A stretch of DNA of 64,000 nt from Nipponacmea schrenckii (Eukaryota; Mollusca; Gastropoda; Lottiidae). Made by a program: the position numbers and the translations under genes. The DNA is taken from assembly GCA_030562195.1 (NCBI GenBank), contig JAUJPP010000005.1:42147106-42211105 (forward strand), read 5' to 3'. The notes under the pieces are model-generated. The model searched no databases and was not told where the DNA came from. It saw only the letters and a list, made by a program, of their open reading frames with translations. Of this stretch, positions 9,354 to 22,210 are shown piece after piece. Position 1 is the first letter of the stretch; every line of letters begins with the position of its first letter.

Positions 9354-12300
9354 CTGAAAGTTGAAGGTTTAAATGTACAAGCTATGTAAAGACGTGGTAT
9401 AGTATAATAAAAATACATGTAATACAAGCTATGTAAAGACATGGTATGGTATAATAATAATACATGTAATACAAGCTATGTAAAGACATGGTATGGTATA
9501 ATAATAATACATGTAAAACAAGCTAGGTAAAGACGTGGTATGGTATAATAATAATACATATAATACAAGCTAGGTAAAGACGTGGTGTGGTGTAATAATA
9601 ATACATGTAATACAAGCTATGTAAAGACGTGGTATTGTATAATAATAATACATGTAATACAAGCTAGGTAAAGACGTGGTATGGTATAATAATAATACAT
9701 GTAAAACAAGCTAGGTAAAGACGTGGTATGGTATAATAATAATACATGTAATACAAGCTAGGTAAAGACGTGGTATGGTATAATAATAATACATGTAATA
9801 CAAGCTAGGTAAAGACGTGGTATGGTATAATAATAATACATGTAAAACAAGCTAGGTAAAGACGTGGTATGGTATAATAATAATAATACATGTAATACAA
9901 GCTATGTAAAAACGTGGTATGGTATAATAATAATACATGTAATACAAGCTATATAAAGACATGGTATGGTATAATAGTAATACATGTAATACAAGCTATG
10001 TAAAGACGTGGTATGGTATAATAATAATACATGTAATACAAGCTAGGTAAAGACGTGGTATGGTATAATAATAATACATGTAATACAAGCTATGTAAAGA
10101 CGTGGTATGGTATAATAATAATACATGTAATACAAGCTAGGTAAAGACGTGGTATGGTATAATAATAATAATACATGTAATACAAGCTATGTAAAGACGT
10201 GGTATGGTATAATAATAATACATGTAATACAAGCTATATAAAGACGTGGTATGGTATAATAATAATACATGTAATACAAGCTATGTAAAGACGTGGTATG
10301 GTATAATAATAATACATGTAATACAAGCTATGTAAAGACGTGGTATGGTATAATAATAATACATGTAATACAAGCTATGTAAAGACGTGGTATGGTATAA
10401 TAATAATACATGTAATACAAGCTATGTAAAGACGTGGTATGGTATAATAATAATACATGTAATACAAGCTATGTAAAGACATGGTATGGTATAATAATAA
10501 TACATGTAATACAAGCTATGTAAAGACGTGGTATGGTATATAATAATACATTAATACAAGCTAGTAAAGACGTGGTTGGTTAATAATAATACATGTAATA
10601 CAAGCTATGTAAAGACGTGGTATGGTATAATAATAATACATGTAAAACAAGCTAGGTAAAGACGTGGTATGGTATAATAATAATACATGTAATACAAGCT
10701 ATGTAAAGACGTGGTATGGTATAATAATAATACATGTAATACAAGCTATGTAAAGACGTGGTATGGTATAATAATAATACATGTAATACAAGCTATGTAA
10801 AGACGTGGTATGGTATAATAATAATACATGTAATACAAGCTATGTAAAGACGTGGTATGGTATAATAATAATACATGTAATACAAGCTATGTAAAGACAT
10901 GGTATGGTATAATAATAATACATGTAATACAAGCTATGTAAAGACGTGGTATGGTATAATAATAATACATGTAATACAAGCTATGTAAAGACGTGGTATG
11001 GTATAATAATAATACATGTAAAACAAGCTATGTAAAGACATGGTATGGTATAATAATAATACATGTAATACAAGCTAGGTAAAGACGTGGTATGGTATGA
11101 ATAATAATACATGTAATACAAGCTATGTAAAGACGTGGTATGGTATAATAATAATACATGTAATACAAGCTATGTAAAGACGTGGTATGGTATAATAATA
11201 ATACATGTAATACAAGCTAGGTAAAGACGTGGTATGGTATAATAATAATACATGTAATACAAGCTAGGTAAAGACGTGGTATGGTTATAATAATAATACA
11301 TGTAATACAAGCTATGTAAAGACGTGGTATGGTATAATAATAATACATGTAATACAAGCTATGTAAAGACGTGGTATGGTATAATAATAATACATGTAAT
11401 ACAAGCTATGTAAAGACATGGTATGGTATAATAATAATACATGTAATACAAGCTATGTAAAGACGTGGTATGGTATAATAATAATACATGTAATACAAGC
11501 TAGGTAAAGACGTGGTATGGTATAATAATAATACATGTAATACAAGCTAGGTAAAGACGTGGTATGGTATGGTATAATAATACATGTAATACAAGCTATG
11601 TAAAGACGTGGTATGGTATAATAATAATACATGTAATACAAGCTATGTAAAGACGTGGTATAGTATAATAATAATACATGTAATACAAGCTATGTAAAGA
11701 CGTGGTATGGTATAATAATAATACATGTAATACAAGCTATGTAAAGACGTGGTATGGTATAATAATAATACATGTAATACAAGCTAGGTAAAGACGTGGT
11801 ATGGTATAATAATAATACATGTAATACAAGCTATGTAAAGAGTGGTATGGTATAATAATAATATCATGTAAAACAAGCTATGTAAAGACGTGGTATGGTA
11901 TAATAATAATACATGTAATAAAGCTAGTAAAGACTGGTATGGATAATAATAATACATGTAATATATTAATATTAATTATAAAGATTAGAATATAGACATA
12001 GAATAGTCAGGAGTTCTTCAACCTTTCTTCGTTTATCAGTTTCAGGATCATTGATCGATATAATAATATCTTCACTGTCATAATATTACTTGATATTTTT
12101 TCGGACTAATTATATCATCTGTGTTTGTGGTCTGAATTAATATATATATATATTGAGTAATGTCCCTTCCCTACATACGCCATGTATGAAATGAAATTAA
12201 CAATAATATCATAAATTACCTGAGAAAACAGTAGATTGTGACACCGACTAGAACAATAATTATTACAGCTCCCAGAATTCCACCCAATGCAGCAATAGTA

Positions 12301-15300
12301 CCATCATTGGTTTTATTTGGACTCGTAGCTTTTGTAGAATTTGAAGTCGGAGGTTTTGTTGAAGGTAGAACTGGAATTTGAGATTTCAATGTTGATAACC
12401 GTTTAAAATGGTATTAGAGTGTTATTTGGTCAGCACGAGTATAACTTACACAATAAAAATGAGCGTCAATTGTATGTATAAAAAGTTTATCTGAACTTGT
12501 GATTAAAAATAAAGATAAAAAGCCGATTTTAATATTTTAGATTTAAAATAAATAATTATCAGTCCTCATATGTAACACTCTCAAATTGATTATTACGTTT
12601 CACTATCATCTTAATCAGTCTTAGTCTGTTTAACTACTATTCACTTTATTTCGTTTAGATTGTAGATTAATTACAATTCAGTATTATTTAACTCATGTTC
12701 AGTTCTTTCTCTTTAACAACCTAGTCATCACTTATTTAATAGTTGTCTTCTATCATGCATTGGCTCATTAGTTATTACAATTTGTACAGTCAAGTCTAAT
12801 TTTGCCCACCCTCCCTTTTCCCCTTTTTATTTTATTTTGCATGTTTATGCATCAGCGGATTATTACGTGCATTAAATTTCCATGGTTTATTTATTTATTC
12901 ATTTATTATTTGAGTTTGCTGAATTTGATATTGTACATATTATTGTTTGCTGTGATGTATTTTCAGCCACAAAAAATTAAAGTTTATAACTTTATTTTGC
13001 CTTTTAAATTTGTTACTGGGGACGAATAATTACTTCATCTTTTATCTCAGCTATAAATTCTCTTGCGCACCAAATTACAAAACTGGACTTAAATATAATT
13101 TTATCATTTTAGAAATACGTTAAATATTATAATATAAATAGATGAAATACAGTCTTACCTGTTGAATTAGTACACCCACTACACTTTACAGACAGGTTTG
13201 GACCTAAAAATATATTTTAAATTTTTACAGTTACAAATAAATCGGTATATATTTGAGATAGAAGACGTTATAAACTGCCACTGCCAGTGACATGACATTT
13301 TGTATTTTTGATTAAAAGATTCATTTTATTATTGTATTTTAAATGAAAAACAAACCTTACCCCACACTTTGAAGAATATAACATCATCTTTGTCTGGTTC
13401 CATTCCTCGTATCTCTAGTTTTAATTCTGTTCCAATGTAGCCGAGGTTTGTATAAAGCATTTTAATACCATTAATCAGAGATTCAAACAGATGAAAATTT
13501 TGTGAGAGAAATTGAATTTTGGCAAATGTGTTTGGTTTCAAATGGATAAAGAAAATTTCTGATCCAATCTGATCCGAACCAGTAACAGAACAATCACAAT
13601 CTATCTTCTGTCCTGTAAACTTCTCTCCAGTAAAATAGAAGATAGGATTGCTTATCTTTTTAACTGTTTTCTCTGATAGATCTGTGATAGATGATTCTGA
13701 AACAAAGTAAGAATTCAATATAATATCAATTCTATATCATAAAATGATTCTCAAACGAATTTTAGGACCACAAGGTCCATTTCTATCTCAATTTCATGTG
13801 TCAATGCAAATGGCGGTCACACCCGTTATTGACTTTCCTGTTTGACCTCAACACCAGTTAAGTCTCGCTCGCGCATTAAAATTATCGTGAATAAAATTTA
13901 ATTCTTAAATCATCCATCTCCAAAGCATCATAAGTATATTATACTTCACATATCAACCAGGGGCGTATGCGTACGGAGGGGTGTTGAGGGTGTTACACCC
14001 CCCACTTTTGCTGAAATGCGGGATCGGTCGGTAATTGACGGAGCCGTCGGTAAAATCGATTGGTTGAAGGAAAAAGTAAAAACCATGTATCGGCAAACTG
14101 ATTAAATAGTCTACCTAGGCTCTGTAAATCTATATCTATAAAATAATTATCCACTCTGTAAATGGTTGTCGGTAAAACAGTTTCTGATTGTCACAGGTTT
14201 ATGATATTGTTGTCCTTATAAATGTGATTTACCCCCCCTTTTTGATTCTCCGTTATTGAAAGTCATTTTTCTGTTCCTTCTTTTGATTGTCATGAATAGT
14301 TTTTCGTATTAATGACCAGTCCAAAAACCACGCTTTTTCATTTCTCGAACCAATCCAAGGCAAAACATCTATTACCACGATATCAAATTGTCTAGGTTTT
14401 TTTTTGTAACCGTAAAATTGCTGTTTTACAATTGTCTTGGTTTTTCTCGGTTGTTCAAATTGTGTAATAAAGTCTTATTCCACATTTTGGTAAACTGATT
14501 ACATAGCCTACTTAGCTTAGACTCTATAAATCTATAGGCCCTATCTATAAAATAGTTATCTGCTCTGTAAATAGTTGGTCGGTAAAATAGTTTCAGATAT
14601 CAAATTGTCTGAGTTTTTCTCGGTTGTTCAAATTGTGTAATAAAGTCTTATTCCACGGTAAACTGATTACATAGCCTACTTAGCTTAGACTCTATAAATC
14701 TATAGGCCCCATCTATAAAATAATAAATAGTTGGTCGGTAAAATAGTTTCAGATATCAAATTGTCTGAGTTTTTCTCTTGTTCAAATTGTGTAATAAAGT
14801 CTATCCATCGATTAATTGATTAAAAAACCTAAATTAAGCTACAATCTTAAAATCCTCAGGACCACTTAAACCGATACAAAAGTGTTGGTACAGTGTGAAT
14901 AGTTAACAAGAAAATCACAATTTTGATTCTCGGTCTTAAATCGTGCAAAAGTCCACTTCGGACATTGGATTCACTCAAAAAAACTTTACCTTGGTAAATT
15001 GCGAACCAGATTGTGCCTAAAAAAATGGCAACCAGAGGTAATCAAGCCGAGGCTGGGGATCAATCCAATACTGGCGATGTAGTATTATAATGGGGACTGA
15101 AATACCGGGTAAAAAAAAAAAAAAAAAAATACCAGATGATATGAAAAGTGGTTCTTCAGTCTGTCATCCCAGTACTTCCGGAATTAAACGCCATGTTCAC
15201 GTGTCGCCAAGCTTTTCAAACGATTTCCAACAGAAGCGAAAGATTCCGATACATTGTTGGCAGACATCAAAATGATGGGAAATGACATCGTAAACAGTGG

Positions 15301-18300
15301 TGCTAAGAATTTGCAGGATTCCGCCAAGTGTCTCATCGGGAAGCAGCGGTTTTACCCAAGGCTTACCAATTAGCGTTGACCATTCCTGTAACTGTTGCGA
15401 GCAATGAACGTTCTTTCAGTAAGTTAAGATTTAAGATTTATTTAAGATCGACAACGAAAGAAGATCGTCTTGACGACTTGATGATTTTATCCAGTGCAAA
15501 TGATATTTTGGACTGCCTCGACCTGGATAAACTGGCCGACTCTTGATCCATTTGCAAGACTAGAAAACTTAAAATATAACGACTACTACTAGTATCACTA
15601 AATTCATAGTGGTGCCTGCGACCGTGAAATAACGATGTATAAAAACATTAAAACACGATGCTTTAGAGGATATCATATGTAGCTATATTTAGCTCAAAAG
15701 ATGAAGGGGCGTTCGTCGGTAAATATTTAGAGGTTACACCCCCAGTCAGAATGGTCACGCTACGCCCCTGCGTGGAGTTATTCCAGATTTCGTGAGTGGT
15801 GCGTTTTCATATGGACTGAGTACATCATGATCGTAAAGTATGGAAGGGCAAACCATGCACAATCTTCTAATTCAATTGTAAAATGTTCAATGACAAAAGT
15901 TTCAAGTGAAGATTCCATTTACGAAGCACACTAACTGCATGCATTACTGACACAATTACACATGTTATGTCTATAAAGACGACAGATAAATGCTATTTCG
16001 TTAAAAATTTAAAAAAAAAAACACACCATAAAACGTAAGACTAATGAAACGAAACCTCTTCAGTTTAACACTTGTTATTTGACAAATGTCCTTGCATCTT
16101 CTCTTTTGTCATTTCACTTTTGTGTTTAGGCTTTTGTCAAATCTTGAGAGTTATGATGGCTCAGAGGGTAAGACGCTTGCCCGTATGCAGCTGTGTTAAA
16201 GTCAAAGGACACCTATCATCATATTTTCCAACCCAAAGAGGTACGCACCAATGTTGTCCTTTAAGTGCATTGTTATATGTTTTAACAGGTCAGCCAATTA
16301 TTTCCCTACTTAAGCTAGCCAACAATATTCATGGAATTCCTATACCCAATAGCCCAACACCTTCACTCATCTACCAACATGCAGATGATTGTACAATCAC
16401 AGTGACAGATCTTAATTCCGTGGAAATGTTTTTAATGTCCTACAGCCATATTGCATTGTTTCAGGTGCCCAATTTAATTGAGGAAAGGTCAGAATACTAC
16501 CCCTAGGTTCAGCTGTAAATATACCCATATCATTACCCATTAATTTTACTGTAGTACAGGGTTATATTACAATTTAATGTGTTTTTATTGGATCAGATAT
16601 CAAACTATGTAACCATTATAATTGGGACAGTAGAGTCAGGAAAATTAAAACATCTTAAATATGTGAAATCTTTCGCTTATAGGAAAATCTGTAGTAGTAA
16701 ATACACTATGTATGAGTAAATTATTGTACTTAATAAGAGTTTTTAATATTCCTGATTCTACTGTCTCAGAAATTAACAATGCAATTAAGAAATTCCTATG
16801 GGGCAATAAGCCTCCATATATTAAATATTCCAGTATAATTCTTCCTTGTAGATAGGGTGGCCTAAATATACCAGATTTAACTACAAGACAGCATTCTTTT
16901 AGACTTACTTGGATGTCAAGATTTTTAGACCCATCTTGTGACTTTATTTGGAAATATATTTCATCTTTCATTGTATTGTAAGTGTGGCCTTAGAATAGAA
17001 GTTTTTAGTATGAAACCCATTTCTTTATACCTAGCCCCCCCCCCCTAATTTTATCAAAGAATCCCTTTAGCATGGGATTATTTAAACCTTTAAGCACGGT
17101 CTAAACCATCTTCTTTCAAAGAAATTATCAACCAGCCTTTATTTTATAACCCATTCATACTGTATAATGATAAACCCTTATGTTTAAATTATTTTATAGA
17201 ATGTGAGATCACAAAAATATCTGATATAGCATACTGAGTAATAGCAGGGTTTCTCCCACCTCACCATATAGTTGACATGTTCGAAAGCGCAGAGCAAAAT
17301 ATTGATCCTGGTGTCATTGCAAGAGATTACAAATCTCTTCTCAATTCAATACCTACAGATTGGTGTGAGGTCATTAACAGTCAATCAGAGATCTCCAGCA
17401 TAGATAGTCCAATAGACTTATTTTCATTTTTTGGTAACACCAGGATCAATTCATCTTCTTAAATATTTTTATGACACCTTAAGGAATAACATATCTTCGC
17501 CTCGCACCTCAATTAAGTTTGGAAAGACATTTTTCCAAATGTTAATTTTAATTTGGTGTGACCTAATGTTTTTAATGTATTTAAGAGTTATGACTGTATT
17601 TTAACAGATTTTGAAATAACTCACAATATTATTTTCACAAATCAAAAACTACATAGATATAATATAATAAATAGTCCTATTTGCCAATTATGTGACTCTG
17701 GTAATATTGAAGATATGCAACATGTTTTTATTCATTGTCCTAAGTGTAAAGTCACATTGATTATTTAATATGTCCCTTTATGTGATTAAAGTGGATAAAT
17801 TCTAATTGATTTACGCTTTTGCCAATTTTTAAATTGGTATTTTTTTATAAAAGTTTAATTTTGGGCCCTTGTAGTGAATGTATTTTAGATTTTGAATTAG
17901 TCACTTTATTTTACAGTCAAACTACTGAAATTAATATTAGATTTCCATGCTTTTCAGTATTAAAGATACTACTATTATTATGTTCAAAGTTAAGTCTCAC
18001 TGTAGTTATAACCCTAGTGAGTTAAAGTTGGTACTGAGATCCTACAGGATTACCTGTTTATTGTTCCATTGTAAAATTAGTATTTTATGTTAAAAAGGTT
18101 ACAATTGTTGTCCCTGTAAAACCTCATTTTTTTTGACTAGATAATGTTGATCTATTGAAAGCGATTTGAAATTTCATGCGTTTCAAAATGTCGTCCCTCA
18201 ACTTTATCAATGGTCTGCTGTTAACCCTGGTGCCAAATATCCTCACTTTACATTCTTACATTCGCGAGTAAAGTCGGTTTGAAAGGTCAGTAACCCTCCC

Positions 18301-21300
18301 AACCAGCCCCTTATTTTAGGATTTAACGGGCTATGTGATTTGGGATTTGGTATATTTATATATATATTGTACATGTTTTTCATATTCAGAAATGTTTAAT
18401 TTCATATTTAATTTGCAATCATTCTCATTTGTGCTATCTTAATCTATATTTACAATCTTTGTGATTTTGTTTCTTCTAATGTTGGTCCCAAAACTTAAAA
18501 AAGTTTCGTTACTTTAGTGTTTGTTTACTTAGGTCAGATAATTTCAGTCTTCTCTAGTCAAGTCTTCATCTTTCACACAATATAGCCGCGATTATACGCT
18601 ACTGATTAGATACATAATAACGAGGTTGATACTTACCATTAAGGAACTTTACTGCTTTTATTCTTTTGTATTAGAGTTTCTTGAAACCCGCCAGAAATAG
18701 CCAAAAATAGTGTTTTTATTGTGATATATATATACTATAGTGATATTTATATTTATTGAATAAATAATTCTAAAAAAAAAACAAAAAAAAAACGCTTGCC
18801 CGGTAACCTGAAGGTCCCAGGTTCAATCCCTGCAAAAGATTAACCTTCGGATTTTTCAGCCCGGTTTCCCCTTGTAAGTAAAGCAGATCGGAAGGACTGA
18901 CATGGAAAAGGCGTCGAGTCGTTCGAATGGAAACCGAGGCCCCGTGTGCTACAGGCTTTGTACGTTAAAGATCTCTCGTCACATGGAATAAAATATTATG
19001 GAATAAGGATTTTTAATTATTACTCCCCAACAAGGACAGGGTACTCGAAATAAAGGTTACCGGATGTTTAGATTTAGGCCAGTAAAACATTTCATGCGAA
19101 TGATTGTATGCGATTTTAGTTCGTGGAATTTGATTTTTGAAATTGCATTATCTTTCAGATTTTGTGAGATAATGAGAAATTTAATTGGCGGAAGGTTATT
19201 TCTTAAAAATAGTGGTTCTGTGTGCAGTGACAGTCTTGTGGATGTTGATATCCGGTAGTTGTCTACTTTCACTTTGACTAGTTCAAAAATTTTCATGGGC
19301 ATAATTTATTGAATTTTGTACAGAAAATAATTATTGGCCAAGCTATCATGTTGTATATTGAAAAGTTACCCACGAGGTTTCTGGAAAAGATTAGAGAAAG
19401 TTGAATTTTGTGATTAATCATGACAACGAATTAACGCTCTGAGTCGGGAGTGTCTATTTGCCACTCGTGGTTGATTTTATAAAAATAATAATAATAAAAA
19501 CTTTATTAGACACCCAGTTGCACGAGGCAATCTTCCCTGGGATCTATCTACACAAAACTACAATAACATATTAACATGAAAAATGAAAAACATCAGCATA
19601 ATGATGAAAAATGAAAAAAAAACATCAAGCATAATGATGAAAATAAAGAACATCAAACATAATGATGAAAATAAGGAACATCAAGCATAATGATGAAAAT
19701 AAAAAACATCAACATAATGATGAAAATAAAGAACATCAGCATAATGATGAAAATAAAGAACATCAAGCATAATGATGAAAATAAAAAACATCAGCATAAT
19801 GATGAAAATAAAGAACATCAGCATAATGATGAAAATAAAGAACATCAAGCATAATGATGAAAATAAAGAACATCAAGCATAATGATGAAAATAAAGAACA
19901 TCAAGCATAATGATGAAAATAAAGAACATCAAGCATAATGATGAAAATAAGGAACATCAAGCATAATGATGAAAATAAAGAACATCAGCATAATGATGAA
20001 AATAAAGAACATCAAGCATAATGATGAAAATAAAGAACATCAAGCATAATGATGAAAATAAAGAACATCAAGCATAATGATGAAAATAAAGAACATCAAG
20101 CATAATGATGAAAATAAAGAACATCAAGCATAATGATGAAAATAAAGAACATCAAGCATAATGATAAAAAAAATGAAAGAAAAAAACATCAAGCATAATG
20201 ATGAAAATAAAGAACATCAGCATAATGATGAAAATAAAGAACATCAAGCATAATGATGAAAATAAAGAACATCAAACATAAAAAGTAAAACATCAAACAT
20301 AATGATTGTAGTGATAAAAATGAATATATGAAATGATAAGATAACATTAATATAATGTAACTAAAAAGATGATAATATAATAAAAATAATAGTAATTTTA
20401 CGTATTTTAAAACTGAAAGTAAAATATAATAAGAGAGTAATAGTACAATAATTAGTTCTTGTTATGTTCGTAATTCCCTTTTCAGTCCTGTCTTTAAAAC
20501 TCCTACATCATTAGATTGTTTTAAGACCTAAGGTAACGAATTCCACAGTAAACTAGCCTTGTATTCAAATGTTCAATAGACCTATTGTAATGATAAATGA
20601 CACGTTTTTATATATATATATATATATATTATATAACGGAGTTTTTAATCAAGCATCGTCTAGATACACCCCTGGGCCTCATTCCAAGAAAAAAAACCCT
20701 AAGTTATTCTGCCTATGTATTATAGTTGTATATAGTATTACATGAACACTTCTTTTACAATTGGCTGCCAAGATTCACTTTTCCAAATTCCATGACAGTT
20801 TATAACCTCGTGACAGTTTATAACCTCGTGACAGTTTATAACCTCGTGACAGTTTATAACCTCGTGACAGTTTATAACCTCGTGACAGTTCGAGTAATCA
20901 TGTCTCACTATACTTTTTATAATAAAACTGATTAATTTCAAGTTTTTCGTGTCTGGATCTTACATACATTGCCTGTCCTACCCTACCATTCTTATATATT
21001 ACACCAATTTATTGTAGAGACATAAAGCCCGGTCAATTTGTTAAGATAAATAAACATCATATTGCGTCCTTGAGCTCTAAACTGACACTGACCATCGGAA
21101 TCCTACTTTTATTTTGTTAATAGTTAGTTTTAGCCAGAATTTACTAAAATATGTTTATTGTTTTAACAGCTGTTATTATCATGATATTAAATGAACGAAA
21201 TAGTATGCATTAAAAAAAAACTTTCCTTATGAAATTTATTCTTTACCAACACGTGGCATATAGCCATGTAAACTGCTTTTTGCTAAATGTCACTCGTGGT

Positions 21301-22105
21301 AAATATCTATAGACATCTGAGTCCTGAAGCATTATTGTGAGTTACCTGCCCTTGCTTGGGAGTACTAATTTAACATTCTTTAATATTTTATACCATGTAA
21401 GTAATTCAGTAATATGTAGGAATTAATTAAATGTTTTTTGTTGTTGTCGAATATACCTTTATTAGACAAATTTCTTACCAGAATGACAGAAGAACGGGTA
21501 ATTGACACCTCTTTGTTGGCCTTCTTGTACTCCGTCTATCTTTATATTACAGGAGTTTTGATGTGAACATTTCTTATAAACTTCTATTCGGTCTTCTAGG
21601 TTTAAAATGTCGGGTCCAAATGACTTACTGCATATATTGTAGTTGAAAGAGCCACAATCTCTGTCGCTTCTGATACTGTCTCTCATAACATAGCCGGGTG
21701 GTTCCATTTGAATAACTTGACCATCCTCACACTTTATTGGTATGTTCTTATCATTCTGATTTTCTCTCTCACAACCACATAGAAAATTCCGACCGGAGTT
21801 ATTATAGGTTGATATTTCAGAATTTGATCCTAAAACGAAATAAAACATATATAGATCATTATTTGTCTTTTTTAGCCTCTATAATAGCCACGTGTTAGAT
21901 ATTTGATTGATTTTAGTTGATATAGTTAAGATGGACAAGATATACCTGGTATCGAAAAAATTACTTTTCTAAATCTCGAGACAACACAACTTTGAATAAA
22001 GTTTGACCTTTAAAACCAGTTTGTTTATTCAGTGAAATATAAATAATTGAAATATGTTTTACCTTTAAAACAAAGAATTAATATCAGTAGGTACATCAAA
22101 TACAT
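9206..22105 (-). CDS. receptor-like gene, copy A: SUEL-like lectin, stalk, membrane helix, Tyr tail (six exons)
   Basis: In gene order the exons are 22063-22105, 21479-21829, 13361-13696, 13159-13203, 12220-12370 and 9206-9353, all with GT-AG borders and matching phases. They total 1074 nt (357 codons plus stop) with no frame break. The predicted protein has a short signal peptide (MYLMYLLILILCFK), an eight-Cys domain resembling SUEL/rhamnose-binding lectins, an unrecognised domain of about 112 residues, a CSGC exon, a Thr/Ser/Pro stalk, one helix (LGGILGAVIIIVLVGV), a basic stop-transfer (RYRKKQQKK), and a tail with four tyrosines (YDYPDL, NYLTV, QYSD). The expected product is a type I membrane protein. 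The large introns hold a minisatellite, a hAT element and LINE remnants. Copy B is its tandem duplicate. I do not recognise a named orthologue; a role in recognition or immunity is inference. Confidence 0.78.
9365..11960. repeat. 47-bp minisatellite, about 55 copies (copy A intron 5)
   Basis: The unit begins caagctatgtaaagacgtgg and ends with an (ata)n stretch plus catgtaata. The main variants are ctatgt/ctaggt and acgtgg/acatgg. Two patches (about 10535-10590 and 11845-11945) lose single bases at many sites in consecutive units. The same unit is in the matching intron of copy B (23945-24377), where there are only about nine copies. Confidence 0.97.
11961..12219. other. intron sequence shared with copy B
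   Basis: AT-rich intron. The part after the array (ttaatattaatta, then gtttcaggatcattgatcga) is also found at 24375-24480 in copy B. No gene seen. Confidence 0.5.
12220..12370 (-). CDS. copy A exon 5: Thr/Pro stalk and transmembrane helix
   Basis: The exon begins VLPSTKPPTSNSTKATS, then TNDGTIAALGG and a helix of about 22 residues ending IYCFL. Donor is gtaattt. The stalk is shorter than in copy B by about 25 residues. Confidence 0.8.
12371..13158. other. intron 4 of copy A, no gene seen
   Basis: AT-rich sequence. The one plus-strand open frame (12802-13029) is hydrophobic, low in complexity and without a recognisable domain. Confidence 0.5.
13159..13203 (-). CDS. copy A exon 4: 45-bp Cys exon
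   Basis: The acceptor is tttttag and the donor gtaagac. It encodes PNLSVKCSGCTNST, with two cysteines and potential N-glycosylation sites. The exon length and phases are the same as in copy B (26318-26362), which supports a real exon despite its small size. Confidence 0.76.
13361..13696 (-). CDS. copy A exon 3: unrecognised ectodomain
   Basis: The acceptor is gtttcag and the donor gtaagg, with 111 full codons. It contains FYFTGEKFTGQKIDCDCSVT and the conserved block IRGMEPDKDD near its end. Alternating hydrophobic residues suggest a beta-rich fold, but I recognise no family. The exon is conserved at 36583-36917 in copy B. Confidence 0.75.
13958..15770 (+). mobile_element. hAT-like DNA transposon remnant with CAGGGGCGTA ends
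   Basis: Ends are CAGGGGCGTA at 13958-13967 and its reverse complement TACGCCCCTG at 15761-15770, typical of hAT inverted ends. I see no matching 8-bp target duplication (atatcaac left, cgtggagt right), so it has diverged or one end is not original. The inside has three diverged copies of a block of about 150 bp (near 14085, 14485, 14655) and fragments of a transposase, the clearest being the C-terminal dimerisation domain at 15328-15546. It is a non-autonomous or deleted copy. Confidence 0.75.
15328..15546 (+). pseudogene. hAT transposase C-terminal dimerisation domain fragment
   Basis: The reading frame contains YQLALTIPVTVASNERSFSK, the hallmark of the hAT C-terminal domain (P-V-T-x-A-x-x-E-R-S-F-S), then LRSTTKEDRLDDLMIL and a natural-looking stop. 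Most of the catalytic domain upstream is missing. The fragment at 15025-15310 has short coding stretches broken by a poly-A run. Not expected to be active. Confidence 0.8.
16070..17800 (+). mobile_element. highly decayed LINE (RT to C-terminus)
   Basis: RT pieces are TQRGTHQCCPLSALLYVL (about 16232-16290, from the R-Q-G-C-P-L-S box) and QHADDCTITV (about 16375-16405), which keeps the catalytic ADD. Downstream are NAIKKFLWGNKPPYIKYSS and GGLNIPDL (about 16780-16885), usual in LINE C-terminal regions, and a Cys/His knuckle CQLC...H...C near 17690-17745. Stops and frame shifts are frequent. A tRNA-like A-box segment near 16155-16185 may be a SINE head inserted in it. Confidence 0.75.
17801..18780. 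other. AT-rich intron sequence, no gene seen
   Basis: Probably includes the 3' tail of the LINE fragment upstream. It has no open frame with a recognisable domain. The 68-codon frame at 17819 is hydrophobic and low in complexity. Confidence 0.4.
18793..18995 (+). repeat. tRNA-derived SINE, 5'-truncated
   Basis: Contains cgcttgcccggtaacc and a Pol III B-box-like ggttcaatccc at about 18831, followed by a body with accgaggccccgtgtgctac and a tail ending catggaataaaat. The A box is missing at the 5' side, where a poly-A run sits. The body block recurs in the inverted pair in the OATP intron. Confidence 0.7.
19490..20565 (-). mobile_element. LINE 3' end on minus strand with an internal minisatellite
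   Basis: On the minus strand from about 20560 the frame reads SLLWNSLP, one stop, then QSNDVGVLKTGLKRELRT and a stop, the usual C-terminus of many LINE ORF2 proteins. The element then runs through a 3' UTR holding a 28-bp minisatellite and ends with a plus-strand aactttattagacacccag (an AATAAAG-type end on the minus strand) next to (ata)n at 19480-19500. Confidence 0.6.
19565..20290. repeat. 28-bp minisatellite, about 26 copies
   Basis: The unit begins aacatcaagcataatgatga; a 27-bp variant lacks one base (catcagcat). It lies inside the 3' UTR of a minus-strand LINE remnant. Confidence 0.95.
20605..20632. repeat. (TA)n microsatellite
   Basis: Short (ta)n run in intron 2 of copy A, with no other feature. 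Confidence 0.85.
20797..20888. repeat. 18-bp tandem repeat, about five copies
   Basis: Unit gtgacagtttataacctc, nearly perfect. The period is a multiple of three, so open frames appear on both strands, but both are artefacts. Confidence 0.95.
21479..21829 (-). CDS. copy A exon 2: SUEL-like Cys-rich domain
   Basis: The acceptor is gttttag and the donor gtaagaa, with exon phases 1 and 1. Eight cysteines lie in the order FLCGC, PIKCEDG, RDCGSF, YNIC, VYKKC, NSCNI, FFC. The framework C-x-x-G-x-x-I, C-x-S-C-x-I and V-x-Y-xx-C fits the galactose/rhamnose-binding lectin family. The family YG motif reads YV here, and the DPC cysteine is absent, so sugar binding is uncertain. Confidence 0.75.
22063..22105 (-). 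CDS. copy A exon 1: signal peptide
   Basis: ATG at 22105-22103, then 14 codons of mainly hydrophobic residues, ending with one base before donor gtaaaac. The coding sequence is identical in copy B (49158-49200). Confidence 0.78.
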
Positions 22106-22210
22106 AGTGAACTGTTTCTACCCTCGTCCTGGTATCTTGGTTTGATTTTTCTTATTGAAGTAAAGATATGATTTCAACAATGGTGTCTAATATACATCCT
22201 CATTCCTTTG

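Noticed and set aside
16150..16200. Possible tRNA gene (A-box-like tggctcagagggtaag)
   Set aside because: No complete cloverleaf or B box at the right distance; better explained as the head of a tRNA-derived SINE.
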